Source of the DNA: Caryophanales bacterium UBA1424
GTDB taxonomy: Bacteria; Bacillota_I; Bacilli_A; RFN20; CAG-826
DNA: 8,467 bases
Assembly: GCA_002329705.1 (NCBI GenBank)
Contig: DCUC01000048.1
Coordinates: forward strand, 1 to 8,467
Direction: 5' to 3'
A program made the position numbers and the translations under genes. Shown here piece by piece: positions 1 to 6,199 of the stretch. The stretch's first letter is position 1. Each line of letters opens with the position of its first letter. The notes below the pieces were generated by a model that saw only the letters and a list, made by a program, of their open reading frames with translations, was not told the origin of the DNA and made no database searches.

Positions 1-915
1 ATTTATTCAAATGACTATGAGGTCGGCGATTACGCCAGTGAGAGTTATCCCGTCGATGTCTATATCGATTTATTTGACTGGGAGTTAGACGATGCCATAG
101 CCTATGAAACAGCATTGGAAGGAAGCCTAGATGTCGATGAAGATAATGGCTACATCGTCGCCGATAATCTATATATTTTTATATATCAGGATAGCCAGAC
201 ATACGATGTGCCAGTTTTTGGTCTTAATTTGTATTCGATCGGTGAAGCTCCTGAGAAGGAAGAAATTGATCCAACCGAATTAAACGAAATAATCGGCTTT
301 GATGTCTATTCGCAAATTCCTGCAATCTATTCCAATGATTATGAAGTTGGAGACTATTCTAGCGAAGATTATCCCGTCGATATCTATATCGACTTGTACG
401 ACTGGACTTTTGATGATGCCCTCGCCTACGATGATGAATTATTCGCAAATCTCGATTTAGACGAAGATTACGGCTACATTATCGATGAAAACCTCTTCGT
501 TTTTGTTAACTATGACTCAGATTATAGCGCTGCGTACATCAACATTTATTCAGATGCCGCCTATGAACCTTTTGAACCAGAAGTCTCAGCGGTATGGCCC
601 GCTGATGCGATTAACGCTTTCTTCGGAGGTGCTGAAATCGGAGGTTTAGTGCCATCATTTACATCCGAAGCTGATTTTTCTTATTATATTACCGGTGAAG
701 ACGATTATGTCGAACTAATTATTTACACAAACTATGCGACTGTTGACGGCGAAGATGTTTATGTCGCCGCCCTTGAAGCCGCCGGCTGGGTTGTGGATGA
801 TTCGGCATATGACTATGTTGGTTATGTTGCCAATGATCCCGACGAACAAATCTCTTTGATTTTCTATTGGTACGACGGAGTCATTTACTGGTCGTTCATG
901 AGCTTCTATCACGAA
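1..915 (+). repeat. Three tandem ~100-residue protein repeats within the LTD protein gene
   Basis: Copy 1 (bases 1-264, N-terminus missing) and copy 2 (265-570) are offset by exactly 324 bases (108 codons). Over their best-matching 27 residues, starting IYSNDYEVGDY and ending in DW, 23 are identical. Copy 3 (about 586-915) is much more diverged but keeps the plan P-x-x-x-[IL]-N...G......[IV]P, then an acidic stretch, an alternating-hydrophobic strand ([DE][IL]YI or ELIIY), a helix-like segment (DDALAYDDEL or EDVYVAALEAAG), and a final Gly-Tyr plus two strands. The pattern looks like a small alpha/beta module. Copies 1 and 2 look like a recent duplication, copy 3 an older one. I do not recognise a named family. 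Confidence 0.75.
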
Positions 916-1440
916 GAAGAACAGGAAGATCTGCTTCTTGAAGATGGTGAAACTGTCGTTTTGTACAACTCGGCTCAGACAGCATTTTCGGCCGCTGAAC
1001 TCGAGAGCAAATCCGAATGGTATGCCAACAACGATATTTGCAATTTTAACGGTAACGACCAAATTGCCCTCAGCAACAATGGTGTTGTCATCGACATGGT
1101 TGGTGTTTTGGGAAACAGTTCCGATTTTGCCAAGGACACCACTCTGGTTCGAAATGCTTCAGTGAGTTCTCCATCGGCGACTTACAATGCCTCCGAATGG
1201 ACGAGTTCGGCAAAAGATACCGTCAGTAATGTGGGCAGTCACACGATGGATGGCATAGCCTCTGATTTGATTATATCCGAATATGTCGAAGGGGGCGGTT
1301 ACAATAAATTTATTGAAATATATAATGGCACCGGTGAAGCCATTGACTTAGTTAATTACGCGGTTACGCTATATGTTAATGGCGAGGCGGAGTCTCCAAA
1401 CAACAAAACCTTTGAATTCTCATCATTACTAGTCATCTAA
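1..1440 (+). CDS. Secreted repeat protein with lamin-tail (LTD) sequence, 5'-truncated by window edge
   Basis: The frame is open from base 1 (codons ATT TAT TCA...) to the TAA at 1438-1440, giving 479 visible codons; the TTG at 115 is internal and the true start lies outside the window. Codons 1-305 hold three copies of a ~100-residue repeat rich in Asp, Glu and Tyr. Codons ~310-417 match the C-terminal half of a lamin-tail domain (FNGNDQIAL, GVVIDMVGVLGN, TLVRN, SEWTSSAKDT, VGSH). Codons ~419-479 then match the N-terminal half of such a domain (DLIISEYVEG, NKFIEIYNGTGEAIDL), which stops before the second half. LTDs are Ig-like beta-sandwiches common in extracellular bacterial proteins and nucleases. 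The extreme acidity, absence of transmembrane segments and LTD content suggest an exported protein; the signal peptide would be upstream and is not seen. No enzymatic motif is visible. A terminator 30 bases downstream shows that the gene really ends here. Function is unknown; cell-surface binding or adhesion is only a guess. Confidence 0.9.
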   Translation: MYSNDYEVGDYASESYPVDVYIDLFDWELDDAIAYETALEGSLDVDEDNGYIVADNLYIFIYQDSQTYDVPVFGLNLYSIGEAPEKEEIDPTELNEIIGFDVYSQIPAIYSNDYEVGDYSSEDYPVDIYIDLYDWTFDDALAYDDELFANLDLDEDYGYIIDENLFVFVNYDSDYSAAYINIYSDAAYEPFEPEVSAVWPADAINAFFGGAEIGGLVPSFTSEADFSYYITGEDDYVELIIYTNYATVDGEDVYVAALEAAGWVVDDSAYDYVGYVANDPDEQISLIFYWYDGVIYWSFMSFYHEEEQEDLLLEDGETVVLYNSAQTAFSAAELESKSEWYANNDICNFNGNDQIALSNNGVVIDMVGVLGNSSDFAKDTTLVRNASVSSPSATYNASEWTSSAKDTVSNVGSHTMDGIASDLIISEYVEGGGYNKFIEIYNGTGEAIDLVNYAVTLYVNGEAESPNNKTFEFSSLLVI

Positions 1441-1469
1441 ATTTTACCAGCAAGCCACATCGATATGAT

Positions 1470-1492
1470 AAACGGGCAAAATGCCCGTTTTT
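1470..1492 (+). terminator. Rho-independent terminator of the LTD protein gene
   Basis: A perfect 9-bp stem, AAACGGGCA (1470-1478) with TGCCCGTTT (1482-1490), closes on an AAA triloop. The T-run 1488-1492 is partly in the stem. It lies 29 bases after the stop codon of the LTD protein gene. Confidence 0.9.
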
Positions 1493-1505
1493 CCTATTTT
1501 CCCAG

Positions 1506-1530
1506 TCTTAGTCCCATCTTAGTCTATATT
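1506..1530 (+). promoter_or_regulatory. Possible promoter with an 11-bp-spaced direct repeat
   Basis: TCTTAGTC occurs twice, at 1506-1513 and 1517-1524, with an 11-base period (one helical turn), directly followed by the -10-like TATATT (1525-1530). There is no recognisable -35 box at the proper distance, which would fit an activator-dependent promoter, but chance is a real alternative. Initiation near 1537 would give a transcript of about 90 bases ending at the next terminator. Within it CTTGC (1541-1545) can pair with GCAAG (1580-1584). This stretch between two terminators holds no convincing coding sequence. Confidence 0.2.
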
Positions 1531-1602
1531 GAGTTTTATTCTTGCGGAGTTCCCTTCTTGATTATTTTTTTGAATATTAGCAAGCGGGATAAATCATTAT
1601 TT

Positions 1603-1625
1603 AGGGTCCTTTTGGACCCTTTTTG
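1603..1625 (+). terminator. Second Rho-independent terminator in the gap before ruvA
   Basis: AGGGTCC (1603-1609) pairs perfectly with GGACCCT (1614-1620) across a TTTT loop and is followed by TTTTGCTTTT. The T-tract is on the plus strand only, so it acts on rightward transcription. It is too far from the LTD gene to be its primary terminator; it is either a backup, the end of a short RNA, or an attenuator upstream of the ruvA unit. Confidence 0.85.
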
Positions 1626-1649
1626 CTTTTCGTTCTTTAATATTATAGT
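1622..1649 (+). promoter_or_regulatory. Candidate promoter for the small membrane gene and ruvAB
   Basis: TATAGT (1644-1649) matches five of six -10 consensus bases, with a weak TTTGCT (1622-1627) 16 bases upstream. Initiation near 1656 would leave a leader of about 28 bases carrying the AGGA ribosome-binding site at 1675-1678. A promoter is expected between the terminator at 1603-1625 and the first start codon at 1684, but this exact position is uncertain. Confidence 0.35.
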
Positions 1650-1683
1650 GAGGTAATGTAAAATTAATAAATATAGGATAAGT

Positions 1684-1782
1684 ATGGAAGAAAATCGCAA
1701 TGTCATCACTATCGTGGCGGCCTTAGTCAGCGCCTTAGGCATACTCGTAGTCCTCGTTGCGTTTGTTCTTCTATACAGGTAG
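1684..1782 (+). CDS. Small single-pass membrane protein (32 aa) upstream of ruvA
   Basis: ATG at 1684 opens a 32-codon frame ending in TAG at 1780-1782. A Shine-Dalgarno AGGA (1675-1678) sits 5 bases before the start. The peptide has a short polar N-terminus (MEENRN) and then an unbroken hydrophobic stretch from Val7 to Tyr31, ending in Arg32, as expected of a single membrane helix. Small-residue spacings (Ala12-Ser16, Ala13-Ala17) could favour helix packing. The stop lies 3 bases before the ruvA ATG, and the AGG of the ruvA ribosome-binding site lies in its last sense codon, so the two are probably translated together. It is too short for usual gene callers. A functional tie to RuvAB is not implied by the sequence; a chance hydrophobic ORF is the alternative, but its Shine-Dalgarno and tight spacing argue against that. 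Confidence 0.65.
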   Translation: MEENRNVITIVAALVSALGILVVLVAFVLLYR

Positions 1783-1785
1783 CAA

Positions 1786-2340
1786 ATGTACTACTCATTT
1801 AAAGGAATTATATCCTCCGTTCGTAAAGACTTTGTCGTCATCGAAGTCGGCGGCATAGGCTTTCAAGTCTTTGTCCCCCACATCGAAGATTATCATCAAA
1901 GCGAAGAAGTTTTTATCTATGTCCATCAGGTTGTGCGCGAAGATGAACAGTATTTGGTCGGCTTCAAAACCGAATACGAGAAAGAAGCCTTTTTATCGCT
2001 TATCTCGGTTAAAGGCATCGGTCCGCGGACCGCGCTTGGCGCGATGAGCGCGACGAGCGCCGAAGAACTATTTAACGCCATCGCCGCCAACAATATTACC
2101 TTCCTCAAGAAGCTCCCCGGCATCGGCGCGAAAGCCGCGGCCCAGATCATCCTCGATTTGAAGGGTCAACTGACCGGTTCTCCCTCCGGAAATCCGAATC
2201 AGTACGATGAGGTTCGCGATGCGCTAAAAGGCCTCGGCTATAAAATTAAAGAAATCGAAAACGTGTTAGCCAGCATCAATGAAAAGGACGCGACCAACGA
2301 AGATATTCTTCGTCTGGCGCTTAAAAAACTGAAAAAATAA
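1786..2340 (+). CDS. ruvA: Holliday junction branch migration complex subunit RuvA
   Basis: The 184-residue product has the RuvA plan. Residues 1-62 are the OB-fold (MYYSFKGIISSV, VVIEVGGIGFQVFVP, then HQVVREDEQYLVGF). Residues ~70-130 carry two helix-hairpin-helix motifs (LISVKGIGPRTALGAM and LKKLPGIGAKAAAQIILDLKG), which bind the DNA backbone. After a Gly/Ser/Asn-rich linker, domain III (~140-184; DEVRDALKGLGYK) contacts RuvB. RuvA binds the four-way junction as a tetramer and loads RuvB rings. The length is slightly below the usual ~200, mainly through a short linker. The ATG at 1786 is supported by an AGG (1777-1779) overlapping the end of the small upstream gene and by the family N-terminus. 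The stop overlaps the ruvB start by one base (TAATG), indicating coupled translation. Confidence 0.98.
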   Translation: MYYSFKGIISSVRKDFVVIEVGGIGFQVFVPHIEDYHQSEEVFIYVHQVVREDEQYLVGFKTEYEKEAFLSLISVKGIGPRTALGAMSATSAEELFNAIAANNITFLKKLPGIGAKAAAQIILDLKGQLTGSPSGNPNQYDEVRDALKGLGYKIKEIENVLASINEKDATNEDILRLALKKLKK

Positions 2341-3347
2341 TGAGCGACAGAATTCTCGACGCTAAAAAGAATAACAAAGAAGAAGAAGTTGAGATTTCGC
2401 TTCGCCCCAAAGTTTTAAAAGAATATGTCGGGCAAGAGGAATTAAAGCGCAATCTGCGCGTTTTTATGGGTGCGGCCATGCACCGAGATGAGACCCTGGA
2501 TCACGTCTTGCTCTATGGTCCTCCCGGCCTTGGCAAGACGACGCTTGCCTATGTTATAGCCAATGAGATGAAAGGCAATATTCGCGTCATCAATGGCCCC
2601 TCGATAGAACGAGCCGGCGATTTAGCTTCAATCTTGGCCGACCTCAAAGCCGGCGATATTTTATTCATCGATGAAATTCATCGCCTTCCCCGCATCGTCG
2701 AGGAAGTCCTATATGGCGCTATGGAAGATTTTAAACTGGCAATTCTCATCCCTCGTGAGCAGGGTTCAAATACTTTGAACCTAACACTTGAGCCCTTCAC
2801 TTTGATTGGAGCGACGACGCGGGCCGGCGATTTGAGTTCGCCGCTCAGAAGTCGCTTTGGCATTGTCGAAAAGATTAATTTCTACAGCGAAAAAGAAATT
2901 GAAGGAATTGTTCGAAGAACATCTAAGGTCCTCAAGACGGAGATAGATGAGAAAGCGGTGTCGCTAATCGCCAAGCGGAGCCGTGGCACGCCGCGCATCG
3001 CTAACCGTCTCTTTCGAAGAGTGCGTGATTTCGCCAACTTCGAAGGGAAGGACACCATCGCCGAAATCGATGCTAAAAAAGCTCTCGACGCTTTAAAGGT
3101 TGATAATCTTGGATTAGATGATGTCGATGTTCGCTATCTGAGCGCCATCATCGAGCGCTTTCACGGCGGGCCGGTCGGCTTGGAAGCGGTGGCCTCGGCC
3201 ATCGGCGAAGAGATTATGAACCTCGAGGATGTCTACGAGCCCTATCTCCTTCAGATCGGCATGATCAACCGGACGCCGCGGGGCCGCGTGGTGACCGAAA
3301 AAGCCTATGCCCATCTGAAAAAGAACCATCAAAAATCACTGTTTTAA
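2340..3347 (+). CDS. ruvB: Holliday junction branch migration DNA helicase RuvB
   Basis: The 335-residue product is a complete RuvB AAA+ motor. The N-terminal LRPKVLKEYVGQEELKRNL is the family signature. Walker A is GPPGLGKTT (residues 60-68), Walker B LFIDEIHRL (108-116), sensor 1 LIGATTRAGDL (155-165), and the arginine-finger region PLRSRFG (168-174). The sensor 2 region is RGTPRIANRL (215-224). The winged-helix C-terminus (~260-335) includes GGPVGLEAVASAIGE and the DNA-binding TPRGR (312-316). RuvB hexamers hydrolyse ATP to drive branch migration at Holliday junctions. The N-terminus has a short polar extension before the conserved part. There is no Shine-Dalgarno of its own; the ATG overlaps the ruvA stop (TAATG), so reinitiation is likely. 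No ruvC gene is present nearby. Confidence 0.98.
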   Translation: MSDRILDAKKNNKEEEVEISLRPKVLKEYVGQEELKRNLRVFMGAAMHRDETLDHVLLYGPPGLGKTTLAYVIANEMKGNIRVINGPSIERAGDLASILADLKAGDILFIDEIHRLPRIVEEVLYGAMEDFKLAILIPREQGSNTLNLTLEPFTLIGATTRAGDLSSPLRSRFGIVEKINFYSEKEIEGIVRRTSKVLKTEIDEKAVSLIAKRSRGTPRIANRLFRRVRDFANFEGKDTIAEIDAKKALDALKVDNLGLDDVDVRYLSAIIERFHGGPVGLEAVASAIGEEIMNLEDVYEPYLLQIGMINRTPRGRVVTEKAYAHLKKNHQKSLF

Positions 3348-3381
3348 TTGTTTATGCGACCTCATAAAACCTTTCTAAATT

Positions 3382-3403
3382 AACGCGGTCCGTCGCGTTT
3401 TTT
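3382..3403 (+). terminator. Rho-independent terminator after ruvB
   Basis: AACGCG (3382-3387) pairs with CGCGTT (3394-3399) around a six-base loop, followed by a T-run through 3403. It lies 34 bases after the ruvB stop and separates the ruvAB unit from secDF. Confidence 0.85.
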
Positions 3404-3429
3404 ACTGGCTTTTGAGCGAAAAATTCCCG

Positions 3430-3458
3430 TTGCATTACTTTTATAAAAGTAGTATGTT
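3430..3458 (+). promoter_or_regulatory. Likely secDF promoter
   Basis: TTGCAT (3430-3435) and TATGTT (3453-3458) are separated by exactly 17 bases and lie between the ruvB terminator and the secDF start. Expected initiation near 3465 gives a leader of about 78 bases, carrying GGAGG (3532-3536) six bases before the ATG. The neighbouring TATATA at 3458-3463 is an alternative -10 but lacks a -35 at a workable distance. Confidence 0.5.
3436..3451. promoter_or_regulatory. Perfect 16-bp palindrome in the promoter spacer (candidate operator)
   Basis: TACTTTTATAAAAGTA is a perfect inverted repeat and fills 16 of the 17 bases between the proposed -35 and -10 boxes of secDF. A dimeric repressor bound here would block RNA polymerase. 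It does not match an operator consensus that I recognise, such as CIRCE, Rex, PerR or NrdR. It is AT-rich, so chance is possible. Confidence 0.4.
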
Positions 3459-3466
3459 ATATAAGC

Positions 3467-3503
3467 AAGCGTAAATTAATCATTTAATTTAAATTATTCG
3501 CTT
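3467..3503 (+). other. Possible hairpin in the secDF leader
   Basis: AAGCG (3467-3471) can pair with CGCTT (3499-3503), and TAAATTA (3472-3478) with TAATTTA (3485-3491), leaving a 7-base bulge and a 6-base loop. The helix is mostly A-U. No T-run follows and the ribosome-binding site lies outside it, so an effect on expression is speculative. Confidence 0.2.
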
Positions 3504-3542
3504 CGTAAAAGTGATTATCTCTCACAATATCGGAGGACCACC

Positions 3543-6161
3543 ATGCGTCGACTTATTGCTTACATAACTCTCGCCGTCTCATCGATCATCGCGATCGGCG
3601 TCGGCATTAATCCCATCATGTCGAAAGGCATCAACAATCTCGACTACCGCGATGGCCGTCAGTTCGTCTATCAGCTCTTTGAAAAAGACGATGAAACCAT
3701 CGATGTCGGCGCTGAAGACGCCGCCAGAGAAGTCGCCAAAGACATGGACGAAAGACTCAAGACTTGGGGCATTTCTAGCTACAAAGTCGAAATCGAAGGC
3801 AACGATATCGTCCGCGTCTCGCTAACCGCTAAAAACGATACTGAATATGATTATTTAGAAAGATATCTCGGCTTCAGCGGTCAGGATTTTTCGATTGCGA
3901 CCGCCGATGAGTCGGTGCGTTTGACCCACGATGAAGTTTTTAAAGACAGTGAAGCTTATATCGTCTATGAAGGATATGCTCCTTACGTGATTATTCCATT
4001 AAGCAATCCGTCGGAGTTTAAAACCCTTGTCGATGCCGCCAACCAGGCCATGAACGATGATATTGATACGGTGGACGATGATGAGCCGCAATATCGCAAG
4101 TCAAAAGCCGAAGGCGACGAAGAGCAGCAAAGCGAACCCAACATCTATCTATGGGCGAACTGGGCCGAAGGCGAAGATTATGCAAAATCGCAGGAAGATC
4201 AAAAGGTCGCCGATAAGATCATCGCTCAGTTTTTGTCGACCAATATCTATTATGAAAACAGCGACGTTAAAGAAACCGAAATCAAATATGTCAGCGGATT
4301 TGCCGATGAAGAGGGAAATTACGACACCTCGAAAATTCGCCAGGCCAACACCCTTGCCTTATTTGTCAAAAATCTATTTAACGCCAATTCTTATGATTAT
4401 AAAGTCGTCAACATCTTTTCCACTCCCATCGTCGCTGAAGTCGAAAGCATCTTGACCTATGGGATGTCGGTTAGCCTCTCGATCAGCAAAACCCTGATAG
4501 CCACTTTAGTGGTCGCGGCTGTCGTCGCCCTCGTCCTGGCTTTCTTTTTCAGAATCGGCGCCGTCTCGGTAATGACTTCAACCGCCGTGTCTTTCTTTGC
4601 CACCTTAGCGATTTTTGTCGCCTTCCGCGCCGAATTTAATATCGCCGGACTCCTGGCTTTATTACTTGTCGCCGCTGCAAGCCTCGTGGCCGGAATCCTC
4701 CACTTAACAAAGTTTAAAGAAGAAGTTTATCGAGGTCGCAATTTCAAAAAGGCCAATACCGAAGCCGCGAAAGCGATGACCGTGCCGGCGATTGATATCG
4801 CCGTCATCATGGTCGCCGTCGGCGTCTTAAGTTATGTAATCGGCGGTGCGCTCGTCGCTTCCTTCGGCACGATGCTCGTCATTGGCGGAGTCGTCAGTCT
4901 CGCCGTCAATCTCATCATCTTGCGCGTCATGACGTGGTTAGTAACGAACACGACCGCTTTGCAGGGCAATAATAAAGTTTTTAATATTGAAGACAAAAAT
5001 GTTCCTAATCTGCTCAAAGAAGAAAAGCAAACTTATTTCGGTCCGTATCAGGACCGTGATTTTACCAAGCGGGCCAAACCGGTCGCCATCGGCGTCGGTG
5101 CCTTCTCGCTGATCGCTATCATCACGATGTCTATCTTTGGCGCGATTAACGGCTCAATCTATAATGTTAATCCAGTCTACGAAGAAACCTCACGCGCGTA
5201 TATCACCGTCTATAGCGATAGCCCGGTCGTCGACAGCGTCACATACATCGAAGATAATATCCTGAAATTCATATACGTCGATGGTGAACTCGTCTCCTAT
5301 AGTTCCATCGACCATGAAACAAGGGAAGATTATGATGCCGAAACGACGATTACAACAACTTATAACTATTATATAGTTAATTTCGACAAAGCTTATAGCG
5401 GCGAAGAAGATGCCTATTTCGAAGGCGATCCTTTAAGCGAAGGCATGAGCCTTGAAGGCGTTCTCGATGCCTACATCGATTCGGTGGAAGGCGGAGAAGG
5501 CTTGGTCCGCATCAAAGTTTCGGAAAACCTCGTCATGCAGCCATCGACGCTGCACATTGCTCTCGGAGCTTTGGCGGGCGTCGCTTTAGCTGCTTTCTAT
5601 CTCGCTTTCCGCTACCGCATCTCCCGCGCTCTTGCCGCCTTTAGCGTCAGCGCGATCGCTTCGTTTGCGACGCTTGGTTTCTTCGTCGTCACGCGCATTG
5701 CCACGACGCCGATTGTCGCTCTGGTCGTTCCTGTCGTCGCTTTGTTTAGCCTCTTTGCCTCATTATATTTCTTAACTCGCGAGCGCGATTTGCTCAAAGA
5801 AGACCGCTCAAAAGAGAAGACCGCTCAAGTGCGCAAAGAAATCATGATTAAAGCCACGGCCTTAGGCGCCGGACCGCTCTTTGTCTTCGGCATCATCGCT
5901 TCCTACTTTGCCATCAACTATTTTGGTTTTGGTCCGGCAAACTTTGCCGTCTTGTTCGGTGGTATGCTCCTCGGCGTCGCCCTCAGCGTCCTCCTGATCG
6001 TCACCTTGCTTGGACCTTCCGCTCTCTTCTTTGAAGAGTTAATTGGAAAAATCGTCGCTCGCATCCGCGTCCCGCGCCTGCGTAAGAGCAAGAAGAGAGT
6101 TGCCCCCAAATCGACTTCGAGCGAACCGGAAGAGACGATCTTCATCGGCATCAACGACTAA
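3543..6161 (+). CDS. secDF: Fused protein translocase subunit SecDF, divergent
   Basis: The 872-residue product has the SecDF layout: one N-terminal helix (~5-24), a large extracytoplasmic domain (~25-310), five helices (~315-336, 340-360, 366-388, 413-437, 440-466), then the SecF half with a helix at ~513-535, a second external domain (~540-665) and five helices (~667-688, 693-715, 721-744, 768-792, 798-825). SecDF uses the proton gradient to help the SecYEG channel complete export. It is longer than Bacillus SecDF (~737), partly through an acidic low-complexity insert (~172-198). The family motif GLDLxGG near the N-terminus is degenerate (NNLDYRDGRQ). The Asp expected in the fourth helix of the SecD half (motif VDANVLIFERIRE) and in the matching SecF helix (NDTVVVFDRIRE) are both missing: 365-391 and 719-746 contain no Asp or Glu. 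The start ATG has GGAGG six bases upstream. Family assignment is firm from topology and position; normal activity is not assured. Confidence 0.88.
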   Translation: MRRLIAYITLAVSSIIAIGVGINPIMSKGINNLDYRDGRQFVYQLFEKDDETIDVGAEDAAREVAKDMDERLKTWGISSYKVEIEGNDIVRVSLTAKNDTEYDYLERYLGFSGQDFSIATADESVRLTHDEVFKDSEAYIVYEGYAPYVIIPLSNPSEFKTLVDAANQAMNDDIDTVDDDEPQYRKSKAEGDEEQQSEPNIYLWANWAEGEDYAKSQEDQKVADKIIAQFLSTNIYYENSDVKETEIKYVSGFADEEGNYDTSKIRQANTLALFVKNLFNANSYDYKVVNIFSTPIVAEVESILTYGMSVSLSISKTLIATLVVAAVVALVLAFFFRIGAVSVMTSTAVSFFATLAIFVAFRAEFNIAGLLALLLVAAASLVAGILHLTKFKEEVYRGRNFKKANTEAAKAMTVPAIDIAVIMVAVGVLSYVIGGALVASFGTMLVIGGVVSLAVNLIILRVMTWLVTNTTALQGNNKVFNIEDKNVPNLLKEEKQTYFGPYQDRDFTKRAKPVAIGVGAFSLIAIITMSIFGAINGSIYNVNPVYEETSRAYITVYSDSPVVDSVTYIEDNILKFIYVDGELVSYSSIDHETREDYDAETTITTTYNYYIVNFDKAYSGEEDAYFEGDPLSEGMSLEGVLDAYIDSVEGGEGLVRIKVSENLVMQPSTLHIALGALAGVALAAFYLAFRYRISRALAAFSVSAIASFATLGFFVVTRIATTPIVALVVPVVALFSLFASLYFLTRERDLLKEDRSKEKTAQVRKEIMIKATALGAGPLFVFGIIASYFAINYFGFGPANFAVLFGGMLLGVALSVLLIVTLLGPSALFFEELIGKIVARIRVPRLRKSKKRVAPKSTSSEPEETIFIGIND

Positions 6162-6164
6162 TTT

Positions 6165-6190
6165 AAAGGGCTACTTTGCGTAGCCTTTTT
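6165..6190 (+). terminator. Terminator-like hairpin between secDF and recJ, overlapping the recJ 5' end
   Basis: GGCTAC (6169-6174) pairs with GTAGCC (6180-6185) around a TTTGC loop, followed by TTTTT. A G-U and three A-U pairs can extend the stem to ten pairs (6165-6174 with 6180-6189). It begins four bases after the secDF stop, the usual place for a terminator. It also contains AAAGGG and a TTG that could serve as ribosome-binding site and start for recJ. Confidence 0.7.
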
Positions 6191-6199
6191 AATATCGAT

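Noticed and set aside
115..1440. LTD protein starting at the TTG at 115
   Set aside because: The frame is open to base 1, and repeat copy 1 already begins at base 1, so 115 is internal.
1465..1742. Two short ORFs on opposite strands (1465-1656 plus, 1536-1742 minus)
   Set aside because: Both run through terminator stems or the small membrane gene; neither has a convincing ribosome-binding site or domain.
3485..3496. TAATTTAAATTA palindrome in the secDF leader
   Set aside because: Short and made only of A and T; such palindromes are common by chance in AT-rich spacers.
3511..3525. GTGA...TCAC inverted repeat before the secDF ribosome-binding site
   Set aside because: Only four base pairs; expected by chance.
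4057..4455. 132-codon plus-strand ORF in another frame of secDF
   Set aside because: It overlaps secDF fully, its product is Lys/Ser/Pro-rich without domain character, and it has no ribosome-binding site.
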